Shown here: positions 1-10,500 of the stretch, piece after piece
Position numbering within the stretch: position 1 is the stretch's first letter
How the letters are laid out: each line of letters starts with the position of its first letter
NCBI RefSeq assembly: GCF_013391405.1
Contig: NZ_JACBFD010000034.1
Coordinates: forward strand, 20,084 to 84,083
Source of the DNA: Staphylococcus sp. GSSP0090
GTDB taxonomy: Bacteria; Bacillota; Bacilli; Staphylococcales; Staphylococcaceae
Reading direction: 5' to 3'
DNA length: 64,000 bases
Program-made: the position numbers and the translations under genes
The notes under the pieces: generated by a model
The model's database searches: none
What the model saw: only the letters and a program-made list of their open reading frames with translations
What the model was told of the DNA's origin: nothing

Positions 1-51
1 GGACAAAACTGAGTCCTGTGACCACATCACGATATCAAGGAGGTGCACATC

Positions 52-474
52 GTGGCTAAAAAAGTAGAAAAAGTTGTTAAATTACAAATTCCTGCAGGTA
101 AAGCAAACCCAGCACCACCAGTTGGTCCAGCATTAGGTCAAGCAGGTGTGAATATTATGGGATTCTGTAAGGAATTCAACGCACGTACACAAGAAGACGC
201 AGGTTTAATTATTCCGGTAGAAATCAGTGTTTATGAAGACCGTTCATTTACATTTATTACAAAAACTCCACCGGCTCCAGTACTACTTAAAAAAGCAGCA
301 GGCGTTGAAAAAGGTTCAGGCGAACCTAATAAAACAAAAGTTGCTACAGTAACTAAAGATCAAGTACGTGACATTGCAAACCAAAAAATGCAAGATTTAA
401 ATGCTGCAGACGAAGAAGCAGCTATACGTATTATCGAAGGTACTGCTCGTAGTATGGGTATCACAGTTCAATAA
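52..474 (+). CDS. rplK: 50S ribosomal protein L11
   Basis: L11 of the large ribosomal subunit. It binds the GTPase-associated region of 23S rRNA and takes part in factor-dependent GTP hydrolysis and in the RelA stringent response. The N-terminal lysine-rich start, the Pro-rich [13 protein letters not shown] segment (about residues 20-35) and the C-terminal GTARSMG motif are all present, and the 140-residue length is normal. I chose the GTG at 52 because an AAGGAGG ribosome-binding site at 37-43 lies 8 bases upstream. The in-frame GTG at 43 overlaps that site. rplA follows after about 230 bases, in the order conserved across Firmicutes. The upstream neighbour, probably nusG, is outside the window. 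Confidence 0.98.
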   Translation: MAKKVEKVVKLQIPAGKANPAPPVGPALGQAGVNIMGFCKEFNARTQEDAGLIIPVEISVYEDRSFTFITKTPPAPVLLKKAAGVEKGSGEPNKTKVATVTKDQVRDIANQKMQDLNAADEEAAIRIIEGTARSMGITVQ

Positions 475-660
475 TAAAAATAAGTAATGAAAACATAGAT
501 TGACGATAGAAGCAGATGACAGAAATGACAAACATGATGACAGCGTTCAATATTGTCGTAATATGAGGAGAAATGTCATTTATTAGGGGATTTTAATTCC
601 TAAGATAAAATACAATTTTGACCTCACTGTTATCTGCTCTTAACTTGTGAAAGCAAGTAA

Positions 661-690
661 ATGTGGGAGGAAATTCCGCTAAAACCACTA
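661..690 (+). promoter_or_regulatory. Candidate L1 autoregulatory mRNA site
   Basis: Just before the rplA ribosome-binding site a small hairpin can form. GTGG (663-666) pairs with CCAC (685-688), and GGA (669-671) pairs with TCC (675-677), leaving an asymmetric A-rich internal loop. L1 is known to bind such asymmetric hairpins in its own mRNA in many bacteria. Assigning this site to L1 is inference from position and shape. Confidence 0.45.
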
Positions 691-705
691 AAGGAGGAAC
701 ATGAA

Positions 706-1401
706 ATGGCTAAAAAAAGCAAAAGATATCAAGAAGCAGCTAGCAAAATCGATCGCTTAAAACACTATAGTGTACAAGAAGCTGTTGAACTAGCTAAAGA
801 AACAAACATCGCTAACTTTGACGCATCAGTTGAAGTAGCATTCCGTTTAGGTATTGATACACGTAAAAATGATCAACAAATTCGTGGAGCAGTAGTGCTT
901 CCGAACGGTACTGGTAAATCACAGCGTGTATTAGTGTTCGCTAAAGGAGATAAAGCAGCAGAAGCTGAAGCAGCAGGTGCTGATTTCGTTGGCGAAGGCG
1001 AATATGTAGAAAAAATCCAACAAGGTTGGTTTGATTTTGACGTAGTAGTAGCTACACCAGACATGATGGGCGAAGTTGGTAAACTTGGTCGTGTATTAGG
1101 ACCTAAAGGTTTAATGCCTAACCCTAAAACTGGCACAGTAACTATGGACGTTAAAAAAGCTGTTGAAGAAATCAAAGCTGGTAAAGTAGAATACCGTGCT
1201 GAGAAATCAGGTATTGTTCATGCATCAATTGGTAAAACATCATTTGATACTGACAAACTTGTTGAAAACTTCAAAACTTTACAAGACGTATTAACTAAAG
1301 CAAAACCTGCTTCAGCTAAAGGTACGTACTTCAAATCTGTTGCTGTAACTACAACAATGGGTCCTGGAGTTAAAGTTGATACTTCAAGCTTCAAACTATA
1401 A
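706..1401 (+). CDS. rplA: 50S ribosomal protein L1
   Basis: L1 forms the ribosomal L1 stalk that helps release E-site tRNA, and it can repress its own mRNA. The sequence has the family hallmarks, including [14 protein letters not shown] (about residues 125-140) and TMGPGVKVD near the end. The start at 706 gives 231 residues beginning MAKKSKRYQ and follows AAGGAGG at 691-696. An upstream in-frame ATG at 661 would add 15 residues unlike any L1 and covers the probable regulatory hairpin, so I rejected it. The gene ends before a hairpin at 1420-1446, and the rplJ promoter lies downstream, so rplKA and rplJL are probably separate transcripts with some read-through. Confidence 0.98.
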   Translation: MAKKSKRYQEAASKIDRLKHYSVQEAVELAKETNIANFDASVEVAFRLGIDTRKNDQQIRGAVVLPNGTGKSQRVLVFAKGDKAAEAEAAGADFVGEGEYVEKIQQGWFDFDVVVATPDMMGEVGKLGRVLGPKGLMPNPKTGTVTMDVKKAVEEIKAGKVEYRAEKSGIVHASIGKTSFDTDKLVENFKTLQDVLTKAKPASAKGTYFKSVAVTTTMGPGVKVDTSSFKL

Positions 1402-1419
1402 TTTATAAATTAATCAAAA

Positions 1420-1446
1420 AAGACTGAAAGGTTTACTTTCAGTCTT
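1420..1446 (+). terminator. Hairpin terminator after rplA
   Basis: A perfect 11-bp stem, 1420-1430 with 1436-1446, encloses a 5-base loop. The following T-run is short (TTT then A-rich), so termination is probably partial. It separates rplKA from the rplJL promoter. Confidence 0.55.
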
Positions 1447-1456
1447 TGAAAAAATA

Positions 1457-1485
1457 TTGACATTGTACATTAATTTAGTTATATT
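1457..1485 (+). promoter_or_regulatory. rplJ-rplL promoter
   Basis: TTGACA at 1457-1462 and TATATT at 1480-1485 are separated by 17 bp, a near-consensus vegetative sigma-A promoter. It lies directly upstream of the L10 leader. Confidence 0.8.
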
Positions 1486-1499
1486 GGTTAATGTATTAT

Positions 1500-1626
1500 T
1501 TTACCTAAGACAGTAGGAGTTAGTAATAACTTAAAATCCAATCCTACCGAGGCTAAAATTGACTTGAACGTGAAGATTTTAGATCTTTCAAGCACTTTTT
1601 GCCGCGGGTAGAAAGTGCTTTTTTTA
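1500..1626 (+). ncRNA. L10 leader (autoregulatory attenuator RNA)
   Basis: The 5' leader of rplJL carries the typical Firmicute L10-leader core: AGTAGGAGTTAGTAAT, then AATCCTACCGAGG around 1538-1552. It ends in an intrinsic terminator whose stem is 1590-1598 with 1612-1620, followed by T5. In Bacillus the L10(L12)4 complex binds this leader and promotes premature termination, and the same layout is seen here. Exact boundaries are approximate. Confidence 0.85.
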
Positions 1627-1711
1627 TTGGATTATCTGAGGAACTGACGAACGTCAATCAACAGAACTTCAAAATTAAAAGCACCAAACTAAAATCTATG
1701 GAGGTGTCTAA

Positions 1712-2221
1712 ATGTCTGCAATCATCGATGCAAAAAAACAAGAAGTTGATATTATTGCTGAACAACTTAAAAACTCAGTATCTACAGTTATCGTTGACTA
1801 TCGTGGTCTAAGCGTTGCTGAAGTAACTGAATTACGTTCGCAATTACGTGAAGCTGGTGTTGAATACAAAGTATTGAAAAACACTATGGTTCGTCGTGCA
1901 GCTGCACAAGCTGGTATTGACGGTTTAGATGAATTCTTAGTAGGTCCTACTGCAGTTGCTACTTCAACAGAAGATGTTGTTGCTCCAGCAAAAGTTATCG
2001 CAGGATTTGCAAAAGAACATCAAGCATTAGAAATTAAAACAGGTGTTATGGAAGGCAATGTTATTTCTGCTGAAGAAGTTAACACTGTTGGTACATTACC
2101 ATCACACGACGGTCTTGTTTCTATGCTTTTATCAGTATTACAAGCTCCAGTACGCAACTTCGCTTATGCAGTTAAAGCTGTTGGAGAAGACAAAGAATCA
2201 AAAGAAGAAAGCGCTGAATAA
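1712..2221 (+). CDS. rplJ: 50S ribosomal protein L10
   Basis: L10 anchors the L7/L12 dimers to the ribosome, forming the stalk base. The N-terminal rRNA-binding domain shows the family pattern [15 protein letters not shown] (about residues 28-42) and LKNTMVRRA. The C-terminal helix that binds L7/L12 ends in an acidic KESKEESAE tail. Its length of 169 residues is normal. The ATG at 1712 follows a GGAGGTG ribosome-binding site. It is co-transcribed with rplL, 41 bases downstream, behind the leader at 1500-1626. Confidence 0.98.
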   Translation: MSAIIDAKKQEVDIIAEQLKNSVSTVIVDYRGLSVAEVTELRSQLREAGVEYKVLKNTMVRRAAAQAGIDGLDEFLVGPTAVATSTEDVVAPAKVIAGFAKEHQALEIKTGVMEGNVISAEEVNTVGTLPSHDGLVSMLLSVLQAPVRNFAYAVKAVGEDKESKEESAE

Positions 2222-2262
2222 TTGCGCATAAACTAATTAAAAATAATGGAGGAATATTAAAA

Positions 2263-2631
2263 ATGGCTAATCAAGAACAAATCATTGAAGCAATTAAAGA
2301 AATGTCAGTTTTAGAATTAAACGACTTAGTAAAAGCAATTGAAGAAGAATTTGGTGTAACTGCAGCAGCTCCAGTAGCAGCAGCAGGTGCAGCTGGTGGC
2401 GGAGACGCTGAAGCTGAAAAAACTGATTTCGATGTTGAATTAACTTCAGCTGGATCATCTAAAATCAAAGTCGTTAAAGCTGTTAAAGAAGCTACTGGCT
2501 TAGGATTAAAAGATGCTAAAGAATTAGTTGACGGAGCTCCTAAAGTAATCAAAGAAGCTTTACCTAAAGAAGAAGCTGAACAACTTAAAGAAGCATTAGA
2601 AGAAGTTGGCGCTACAGTAGAATTAAAATAA
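2263..2631 (+). CDS. rplL: 50S ribosomal protein L7/L12
   Basis: The multicopy stalk protein that recruits translation GTPases. It has an N-terminal dimerisation helix (about residues 1-33), an Ala/Gly-rich flexible hinge (about 35-52) and the C-terminal factor-binding domain with [20 protein letters not shown]. At 122 residues it is the usual size. The ribosome-binding site is TGGAGGAAT. It ends the rplJL operon, with a structured element at 2657-2740 and an intrinsic terminator at 2758-2790 downstream. Confidence 0.98.
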   Translation: MANQEQIIEAIKEMSVLELNDLVKAIEEEFGVTAAAPVAAAGAAGGGDAEAEKTDFDVELTSAGSSKIKVVKAVKEATGLGLKDAKELVDGAPKVIKEALPKEEAEQLKEALEEVGATVELK

Positions 2632-2666
2632 TTCTAGCTTGCTAACAGTTCATAATTATATATTGA

Positions 2667-2735
2667 AGCTTGTCTGCATTGCTTAATGCAGCAACTACTT
2701 CGGTACGTTGAGATTAAGTGTACTGCAGATAAGCT
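2667..2735 (+). ncRNA. Long structured hairpin with UUCG loop after rplL
   Basis: Nested arms can be read directly: 2667-2678 with 2724-2735 (12 bp, one G-U), 2682-2687 with 2713-2718, 2692-2695 with 2707-2710, and 2696-2698 with 2703-2705. A C(UUCG)G tetraloop caps the stem. No T-run follows, so this is not the terminator, which comes next. It could be an RNase processing or mRNA-stability element; the function is unknown. Confidence 0.6.
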
Positions 2736-2757
2736 GATATCTTTGAGAAATGAAAAG

Positions 2758-2790
2758 TCTGGGACATAGATCAATGTCTCAGATTTTTTT
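2758..2790 (+). terminator. Intrinsic terminator of rplJL
   Basis: TCTGGGACAT (2758-2767) pairs with ATGTCTCAGA (2774-2783), followed by T7. It separates the ribosomal-protein operon from the methyltransferase/rpoBC genes. Confidence 0.85.
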
Positions 2791-2911
2791 CAATTAGGCA
2801 GTAGATGATGGTATTGCAAATGTAAAATCTCACTACTGAATTTATTAAGTTAGTGAGTGTTATGCCTGAGTTTCAGTTCAGACTAACATTTCAATCTTAG
2901 TCATCTTTGCT

Positions 2912-2963
2912 GGGGTGGGACTACGAAATTTCTATTAGAAACTTTGATATACTGTCCCGCTCC
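2912..2963 (+). repeat. Staphylococcal GGGTGGGAC-type intergenic hairpin
   Basis: GGGGTGGGAC (2912-2921) pairs along 10 positions, two of them G-U, with GTCCCGCTCC (2954-2963) around a 32-base A/T-rich loop. From memory, similar GGGTGGGAC...GTCCCRCTCCC elements are scattered between genes in staphylococci. Only one copy is in this window. Confidence 0.5.
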
Positions 2964-2973
2964 CTTATCTTAT

Positions 2974-3003
2974 TTGATCAATATCCAATTATACGGGTAT
3001 AGT
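2974..3003 (+). promoter_or_regulatory. Possible promoter of the RsmC-like gene
   Basis: TTGATC (2974-2979) and TATAGT (2998-3003) are separated by 18 bp, upstream of the ribosome-binding site AGAGGTG. A plausible but imperfect sigma-A promoter. Confidence 0.45.
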
Positions 3004-3040
3004 ATTAATCTAAGAAGAATTAGATTAAAGAGGTGTAGTC

Positions 3041-3649
3041 ATGAATCATTACTATGATGAAAATCCTGAAGTAGAAAGTGATGAGTTGCTTTTTACGTAC
3101 TCCTACGATAACCATGATTTAGAACTAATAACAGATTCGGGTGTATTTTCTAAAGGGAAGATAGATTTTGGTTCTGATTTATTAGTGACAACATTTTTGA
3201 AAGCATATCCCCCTGGTCCTACGAAAAAGATTATAGACGTTGGTTGTGGCTATGGTCCTATCGGTTTAATGATTGCAAAAGTTTCCCCACATCACGAAGT
3301 GACAATGGTTGATATTAACCAACGTGCACTATCACTATCAAGAAAAAATAAAAAAAGAAACCGCATAGACAATGTTGAGATTATTGAAAGTAATGGTTTA
3401 TCACAAGTAGAAGATAATACTTATGATTTTGTACTGACTAATCCGCCGATTAGAGCAGGAAAGCAAGTTGTTCACAGTATTTTAGAAGATGCTTTTAATA
3501 AATTAAAGCAAGGCGGGGCCTTGTATGTAGTTATTCAGAAAAAGCAAGGCATGCCGTCAGCAAAGAAAAAAATGCAAGAAACATTCGATAACGTGGAAGT
3601 GTTAGAAAAGAGCAAAGGCTACTACATTTTAAGAAGTGTAAAAGGTTGA
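3041..3649 (+). CDS. RsmC/YbxB-like class I SAM methyltransferase
   Basis: Predicted SAM-dependent methyltransferase of the RsmC type, probably acting on a guanine N2 of rRNA in the cytoplasm. The Rossmann-fold SAM motif VGCGYGPIG lies near residues 66-74, the acidic post-motif VDIN near 91-94 and the catalytic NPPI tetrapeptide, typical of exocyclic-amine methylation, near 134-137. At 202 residues it corresponds to the single methyltransferase domain (B. subtilis YbxB size), not the two-domain E. coli RsmC. Its place between rplL and rpoB is conserved in Bacilli. The stop codon overlaps the putative rpoB -35 box. The exact rRNA target cannot be read from sequence. Confidence 0.85.
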   Translation: MNHYYDENPEVESDELLFTYSYDNHDLELITDSGVFSKGKIDFGSDLLVTTFLKAYPPGPTKKIIDVGCGYGPIGLMIAKVSPHHEVTMVDINQRALSLSRKNKKRNRIDNVEIIESNGLSQVEDNTYDFVLTNPPIRAGKQVVHSILEDAFNKLKQGGALYVVIQKKQGMPSAKKKMQETFDNVEVLEKSKGYYILRSVKG

Positions 3650-3674
3650 TTAAACAGCTGTATTCTGATATAGT
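3646..3674 (+). promoter_or_regulatory. Probable rpoBC promoter
   Basis: TTGATT (3646-3651) and TATAGT (3669-3674) are separated by exactly 17 bp, overlapping the stop codon of the methyltransferase gene. This would give a leader of about 165 bases before rpoB. Confidence 0.6.
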
Positions 3675-3749
3675 AATAGAATGTAAAAAATTATGTTCAA
3701 TAAGTGTGTACTTTTACGTATAAATTAACAATGTATATAAGGTGAAATA

Positions 3750-3786
3750 GAAAATGGTGTCATGATTGTGCTACCGTTTTCTTTTT
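3750..3786 (+). terminator. Attenuator-like hairpin in the rpoB leader
   Basis: GAAAATGGT (3750-3758) pairs with ACCGTTTTC (3773-3781, one G-U), followed immediately by T5. It has the form of an intrinsic terminator but lies between the putative rpoB promoter and rpoB, so it probably attenuates rpoBC transcription or trims upstream read-through. Confidence 0.6.
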
Positions 3787-3847
3787 GTCTAATTATATTG
3801 GGTGATTTAGTAAAAGTAAACACGCAATTTTTGAGGGGTGAATCTGT

Positions 3848-6800
3848 TTGGCAGGTCAATTTGTCCAATATGGAAGACATCGTAAACGTAGAAACTATGC
3901 GAGAATTTCAGAGGTATTAGAATTACCGAATTTAATTGAGATTCAAACTAAGTCTTACGATTGGTTCTTAGAAGAAGGTTTATTAGAAATGTTTAGAGAC
4001 ATTTCTCCGATTGAAGATTTCACAGGTAATCTATCTTTAGAGTTTGTTGATTACAGACTTGGAGAACCGAAATATGATTTAGAAGAATCTAAAAACCGTG
4101 ATACAACGTATTCTGCACCTCTACGTGTTAAAGTACGTTTAATTATCAAGGAAACTGGCGAAGTAAAAGAACAAGAAGTGTTTATGGGCGATTTCCCATT
4201 AATGACAGATACAGGTACATTCGTAATTAACGGTGCTGAACGTGTTATCGTTTCACAATTAGTTCGTTCACCATCCGTTTACTTCAATGAAAAACTAGAT
4301 AAAAATGGTCGTACCAACTTTGATGCTACAATTATTCCAAACCGCGGTGCTTGGTTGGAATATGAAACAGATGCAAAAGATGTTGTTTACGTACGTATTG
4401 ATAGAACAAGAAAATTACCATTAACAGTATTATTACGTGCTTTAGGTTTCTCTACAGATCAAGAAATCGTTGACCTTTTAGGTGATAACGAGTACTTACG
4501 TAATACGTTAGAAAAAGATGGCACAGAAACAACAGATCAAGCGCTATTAGAAATCTATGAGCGCTTACGCCCTGGTGAACCACCTACAGTAGAAAATGCT
4601 AAGAGTCTTTTATATTCTCGTTTCTTCGATCCGAAACGTTATGACTTAGCAAGTGTAGGTCGTTACAAAGCAAACAAAAAACTTCATTTAAAACATCGCT
4701 TGTTTAATCAGAAATTAGCGGAACCGATTGTTAATACTGAAACAGGTGAAATTGTTGCTGAAGAAGGTACTGTGCTTGATCGTCGTAATCTTGATGAAAT
4801 AATGGACGTACTTGAAGCAAATGCTAATAGTGAAGTCTTTGAATTAGAAGGTACAGTGATTGACGAACCTGTTGAAATTCAATCTATCAAAGTTTACGTT
4901 CCTAATGATGAAGAAGGACGTACAACAACAGTGATTGGTAATGCATTCCCTGATTCAGAAGTGAAATGTATTACACCAGCAGATATTATTGCGTCAATGT
5001 CATACTTCTTTAACTTATTAAGTGGTATTGGCTTCACAGATGATATTGACCATCTTGGTAACCGTCGTCTACGTTCAGTAGGTGAGTTGTTACAAAACCA
5101 ATTCCGTATTGGTTTATCAAGAATGGAACGTGTGGTACGTGAGAGAATGTCTATTCAAGACACTGATTCTGTAACACCACAACAATTAATTAATATTCGT
5201 CCAGTGATTGCATCTATCAAAGAATTCTTTGGTAGTTCACAATTATCACAATTCATGGACCAAGCGAATCCGTTAGCTGAGTTAACGCATAAACGTCGTT
5301 TATCAGCTCTAGGACCTGGTGGTTTAACACGTGAACGTGCTCAAATGGAAGTGCGTGACGTTCACTATTCTCACTATGGCCGTATGTGTCCAATTGAAAC
5401 ACCAGAGGGTCCAAACATTGGACTTATTAACTCGTTATCTAGTTATGCACGTGTGAATGAATTCGGCTTTATTGAAACACCTTACCGTAAAGTAGATCTT
5501 GAAACGAATTCCATCACGGACCAAATTGACTATTTAACAGCTGATGAAGAAGATAGCTATGTGGTAGCACAAGCAAATTCTACATTAGATGAAAATGGTC
5601 GTTTCACAGCAGACGAAGTTGTTTGTCGTTTCCGTGGTAATAACACAGTTATGGCTAAAGAAAAAATGGACTACATGGATGTTTCGCCTAAACAAGTTGT
5701 TTCAGCAGCGACAGCATGTATTCCTTTCTTAGAAAACGATGACTCTAACCGTGCATTGATGGGTGCAAACATGCAACGTCAAGCAGTGCCATTGATGAAT
5801 CCAGAATCACCATTTGTAGGTACAGGTATGGAGCACGTGGCAGCACGTGACTCTGGTGCAGCGATCGTTGCTAAACGTAAAGGTCGCGTTGAACACGTTG
5901 AATCTAATGAAATTCTTGTTCGTCAACTTATCGAAGAAGACGGTCAAGAATACGAAGGCGAATTAGATCGCTATCCATTAGCTAAATTCAAACGTTCAAA
6001 CACAGGTACTTGTTATAACCAAAGACCTATCGTTGCTTCTGGCGACGTAGTAACTAAAGGTGAGATCTTAGCCGATGGTCCTTCAATGGAACTTGGTGAA
6101 ATGGCATTAGGAAGAAACGTAGTTGTTGGTTTCATGACTTGGGACGGTTACAACTATGAGGATGCTGTAATCATGAGTGAACGCCTAGTTAAAGATGACG
6201 TTTATACTTCTATCCATATTGAAGAGTACGAATCAGAAGCACGTGATACGAAACTAGGACCTGAAGAAATCACACGTGATATACCTAACGTTTCTGACAG
6301 TGCACTTAAAAACTTAGATGACCGTGGTATCGTATACGTCGGCGCTGAAGTTAATGATGGTGACATTTTAGTAGGTAAAGTAACGCCTAAAGGTGTAACA
6401 GAATTAACTGCAGAAGAACGTTTACTACACGCAATCTTTGGTGAAAAAGCACGTGAAGTTCGTGATACATCATTACGCGTACCTCATGGTGCAGGTGGTA
6501 TTGTTCTAGATGTTAAAGTCTTTAACCGTGAAGAAGGAGACGATACATTATCTCCAGGTGTTAACCAATTAGTTCGTGTTTATATCGTTCAAAAACGTAA
6601 AATTCACGTAGGAGATAAAATGTGTGGTCGTCATGGTAACAAAGGTGTTATTTCTAAACTTGTTCCTGAAGAAGATATGCCATATCTTCCAGACGGCACA
6701 CCTATCGACATCATGTTAAACCCACTTGGTGTTCCTTCACGTATGAATATCGGACAAGTATTAGAGCTACACTTAGGTATGGCTGCTAAGAACTTAGGTA

Positions 6801-7399
6801 TTCATGTTGCATCACCAGTATTTGATGGTGCGAGTGACGAAGATGTTTGGTCAACAATCGAAGAAGCCGGTATGGCTCGTGATGGTAAGACAGTATTATA
6901 TGACGGACGTACGGGTGAACCATTCGATAATAGAATTTCAGTCGGCGTTATGTACATGCTGAAACTTGCTCACATGGTTGATGACAAATTACACGCACGT
7001 TCAACTGGACCATATTCACTTGTAACGCAACAACCACTTGGTGGTAAAGCACAATTTGGTGGACAACGTTTCGGTGAAATGGAAGTATGGGCACTTGAAG
7101 CTTACGGTGCTGCATATACACTTCAAGAAATTTTAACTTATAAATCCGATGACACAGTAGGTCGTGTGAAGACATATGAATCTATTGTTAAAGGTGAAAA
7201 TATTACTAAACCAGGTGTTCCTGAATCATTCCGAGTATTGATGAAAGAATTACAAAGTTTAGGACTAGATGTTAAAATTATGGACGAGCATGACAATGAA
7301 ATTGACATGCAAGACAATGAAGAAGAAGACGTTGTTGAACGTAAAGTGGATCTTCAACAAAAAGATGCACCACAATCACAAAAAGAAGTTACAGACTAA
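3848..7399 (+). CDS. rpoB: DNA-directed RNA polymerase beta subunit
   Basis: Catalytic beta subunit of RNA polymerase. All 1183 residues align by eye with remembered S. aureus RpoB, from [20 protein letters not shown] to the KEVTD end. The rifampicin-binding region (about residues 460-490, containing [20 protein letters not shown] and [10 protein letters not shown]) looks wild type, with no evident resistance substitution. Other hallmarks are the KMDYMDVSP block, the [13 protein letters not shown] segment and the [20 protein letters not shown] region near the C terminus. Translation starts at a TTG (3848) after GAGGGGTG, as expected for staphylococcal rpoB. rpoC follows after about 140 bases, and the two form the rpoBC operon behind an attenuator-like hairpin. 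Confidence 0.98.
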   Translation: MAGQFVQYGRHRKRRNYARISEVLELPNLIEIQTKSYDWFLEEGLLEMFRDISPIEDFTGNLSLEFVDYRLGEPKYDLEESKNRDTTYSAPLRVKVRLIIKETGEVKEQEVFMGDFPLMTDTGTFVINGAERVIVSQLVRSPSVYFNEKLDKNGRTNFDATIIPNRGAWLEYETDAKDVVYVRIDRTRKLPLTVLLRALGFSTDQEIVDLLGDNEYLRNTLEKDGTETTDQALLEIYERLRPGEPPTVENAKSLLYSRFFDPKRYDLASVGRYKANKKLHLKHRLFNQKLAEPIVNTETGEIVAEEGTVLDRRNLDEIMDVLEANANSEVFELEGTVIDEPVEIQSIKVYVPNDEEGRTTTVIGNAFPDSEVKCITPADIIASMSYFFNLLSGIGFTDDIDHLGNRRLRSVGELLQNQFRIGLSRMERVVRERMSIQDTDSVTPQQLINIRPVIASIKEFFGSSQLSQFMDQANPLAELTHKRRLSALGPGGLTRERAQMEVRDVHYSHYGRMCPIETPEGPNIGLINSLSSYARVNEFGFIETPYRKVDLETNSITDQIDYLTADEEDSYVVAQANSTLDENGRFTADEVVCRFRGNNTVMAKEKMDYMDVSPKQVVSAATACIPFLENDDSNRALMGANMQRQAVPLMNPESPFVGTGMEHVAARDSGAAIVAKRKGRVEHVESNEILVRQLIEEDGQEYEGELDRYPLAKFKRSNTGTCYNQRPIVASGDVVTKGEILADGPSMELGEMALGRNVVVGFMTWDGYNYEDAVIMSERLVKDDVYTSIHIEEYESEARDTKLGPEEITRDIPNVSDSALKNLDDRGIVYVGAEVNDGDILVGKVTPKGVTELTAEERLLHAIFGEKAREVRDTSLRVPHGAGGIVLDVKVFNREEGDDTLSPGVNQLVRVYIVQKRKIHVGDKMCGRHGNKGVISKLVPEEDMPYLPDGTPIDIMLNPLGVPSRMNIGQVLELHLGMAAKNLGIHVASPVFDGASDEDVWSTIEEAGMARDGKTVLYDGRTGEPFDNRISVGVMYMLKLAHMVDDKLHARSTGPYSLVTQQPLGGKAQFGGQRFGEMEVWALEAYGAAYTLQEILTYKSDDTVGRVKTYESIVKGENITKPGVPESFRVLMKELQSLGLDVKIMDEHDNEIDMQDNEEEDVVERKVDLQQKDAPQSQKEVTD

Positions 7400-7423
7400 T
7401 TGCATTTAAGTTTATAAATGAAT

Positions 7424-7473
7424 ATACCGTGAAGAGCTGTGTGCTTTGTTAGTGCACACTCTAAGCGGGGTAT
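7424..7473 (+). other. Intercistronic rpoB-rpoC hairpin
   Basis: GTGTGC (7439-7444) pairs with GCACAC (7454-7459). Outer pairing of ATACC (7424-7428) with GGTAT (7469-7473) extends it across an internal loop. There is no T-run. It may be a processing or stability element in the rpoBC mRNA. Confidence 0.45.
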
Positions 7474-7539
7474 TTCATTATTGATATAGAGCAATCAATC
7501 AATTTGCACAGCTAATCTAAATTGAAGGAGGTAGGCTCC

Positions 7540-10500
7540 TTGATTGATGTAAATAATTTCCATTATATGAAAATAGGACTTGCTTCACCTGAAAAAATCC
7601 GTTCATGGTCTTTTGGTGAGGTTAAAAAGCCAGAAACAATAAACTATCGTACTTTAAAACCAGAAAAAGATGGTCTATTCTGTGAGAGAATATTTGGACC
7701 TACAAAAGACTGGGAATGTAGTTGTGGTAAATACAAACGTGTACGTTATAAAGGCATGGTTTGTGATAGATGTGGCGTAGAAGTAACTAAATCTAAAGTG
7801 CGTCGTGAGAGAATGGGGCACATTGAATTAGCTGCACCTGTATCACATATTTGGTATTTCAAAGGTATTCCAAGCCGCATGGGTCTATTATTAGATATGT
7901 CACCAAGAGCGTTAGAAGAAGTGATTTACTTTGCTTCATACGTTGTTGTTAATCCAGGACCAACTGGACTAGAGAAAAAGACATTATTATCTGAAGCTGA
8001 ATTCAGAGAGTACTATGATAAATTCCCAGGCAAATTCACAGCTAAAATGGGTGCTGAAGGTATAAAAGAATTACTTGAAGAAATTGATTTAGATGCTGAA
8101 CTTAAACACTTACGTGATGAGTTAGAGTCAGCTACTGGTCAAAGACTTACACGTGCAATTAAACGTTTAGAAGTAGTTGAATCATTCAGACATTCTGGTA
8201 ACAACCCAGCATGGATGATCTTAGATGTACTTCCAATTATCCCACCAGAAATTAGACCAATGGTTCAATTAGATGGTGGACGTTTTGCGACAAGTGATTT
8301 AAATGATTTATACCGTCGTGTTATCAACCGTAACAATCGTTTGAAACGTTTATTAGACTTAGGTGCTCCTGGCATCATTGTTCAAAATGAAAAACGTATG
8401 TTACAAGAGGCAGTTGACGCACTTATCGATAATGGTCGTCGTGGTCGCCCAGTAACTGGTCCAGGTAACCGTCCATTAAAATCACTTTCACATATGTTGA
8501 AAGGTAAACAAGGTCGTTTCCGTCAAAACTTATTAGGTAAACGTGTTGACTATTCAGGTCGTTCAGTTATTGCAGTTGGACCAAGCTTGAAAATGTATCA
8601 ATGTGGTCTACCAAAAGAAATGGCACTCGAATTGTTCAAACCTTTCATTATGAAAGAATTAGTTCAACGTGAAATTGCGACAAACATCAAAAACGCGAAA
8701 AGTAAGATTGAACGTATGGATGATGAAGTATGGGATGTACTAGAAGATGTAATTAAAGAACACCCAGTACTTTTAAACCGTGCACCTACGCTTCACAGAT
8801 TAGGTATTCAAGCATTTGAACCTACACTTGTTGAAGGTCGTGCGATACGTTTACACCCACTTGCTACAACAGCATATAACGCCGATTTTGATGGTGACCA
8901 AATGGCTGTTCACGTACCATTATCTAAAGAAGCTCAAGCTGAAGCGCGTATGTTAATGTTAGCAGCGCAAAATATCTTGAACCCTAAAGATGGTAAACCA
9001 GTTGTTACACCATCACAAGATATGGTATTGGGTAACTATTACCTTACTTTAGAACGTAAAGAAGCAGTGAATACAGGAACAATTTATAATGATACAAACG
9101 AAGTGCTCAAAGCTTATGCAAATGGCTACGTTCACTTGCATACAAGAATTGGTGTACATGCGTCATCATTCAATAATCCAACATTCACTGAAGAACAAAA
9201 CAAAAAAATCTTACTAACTTCTGTTGGTAAAGTGATATTCAATGAAATCATTCCTGATTCATTCGCATATATCAATGAACCAACACAAACGAACTTAGAA
9301 AACAAAACACCTGAGAAATATTTCATAGCACCAACTGAAATAGGGGAAGACGGCTTAAAAGCTTACTTTGATGAGCAACCGTTAATTAAACCTTTCAATA
9401 AGAATTTCCTAGGAAATGTTATTGCAGAAGTGTTTAACCGTTTCAGTATCACTGATACGTCAATGATGTTAGACAGAATGAAAGACTTAGGATTCAAGTT
9501 CTCATCTAAAGCAGGTATCACTGTTGGTGTATCTGATATCGTGGTTTTACCAGATAAACAAGATATTTTAGATGAACATGAAAAATTAGTTGATAAAGTA
9601 ACGAAACAATTCAATCGTGGTTTAATCACTGATTTCGAACGTTACAATGCGGTAATTGAAATTTGGACAGATGCGAAAGACCAAATTCAAAATGAATTGA
9701 TGGGATCACTAGAAGAAACAAACCCTATCTTTATGATGAGTGACTCTGGTGCCCGTGGTAACGCTTCTAACTTTACACAGTTAGCAGGTATGCGTGGACT
9801 TATGGCTGCGCCATCTGGTGAAATTATCGAATTACCAATTACATCTTCATTCCGTGAAGGTTTAACAGTGTTAGAATACTTCATTTCTACTCACGGTGCG
9901 CGTAAAGGTCTTGCCGATACAGCACTTAAAACAGCCGATTCTGGTTATCTTACTCGTCGACTTGTTGACGTTGCTCAAGATGTTATCGTGCGTGAGGAAG
10001 ATTGTGGAACTGACCGTGGCTTACTTGTTTCAGATATCAAAGAAGGTACTGAAATGATTGAACCATTCATCGAACGTATTGAAGGTCGTTATTCTAAAGA
10101 AACGATTCGTCATCCTGAAACAAATGAAGTCATTGTTAACCCTGACGAATTAGTAACTGCAGAAATCGCTAAGAAAATCACTGATGCTGGTATTGAGGAA
10201 ATGTATATCCGTTCAGCATTTACATGTAACACACGTCATGGTGTATGTGAAAAATGTTACGGTAAAAACCTTGCAACTGGTGAAAAAGTTGAAGTTGGTG
10301 AAGCAGTTGGTACAATTGCTGCCCAATCAATTGGTGAACCAGGTACACAGCTTACAATGCGTACATTCCACACAGGTGGTGTAGCAGGTAGCGATATCAC
10401 ACAAGGTCTTCCTCGTATCCAAGAGATTTTCGAAGCACGTAATCCTAAAGGTCAAGCTGTGATTACTGAAATCGAAGGTGTCGTTGATGATATTAAATTA

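Noticed and set aside
873..1175. Open frame antisense to rplA
   Set aside because: It mirrors the strongly biased codons of a ribosomal-protein gene, has no ribosome-binding site, and its translation is Ser/Pro/Thr-rich low-complexity sequence.
2271..2552. Open frame antisense to rplL
   Set aside because: Mirror of the Ala/Glu-rich rplL codons; no independent signals.
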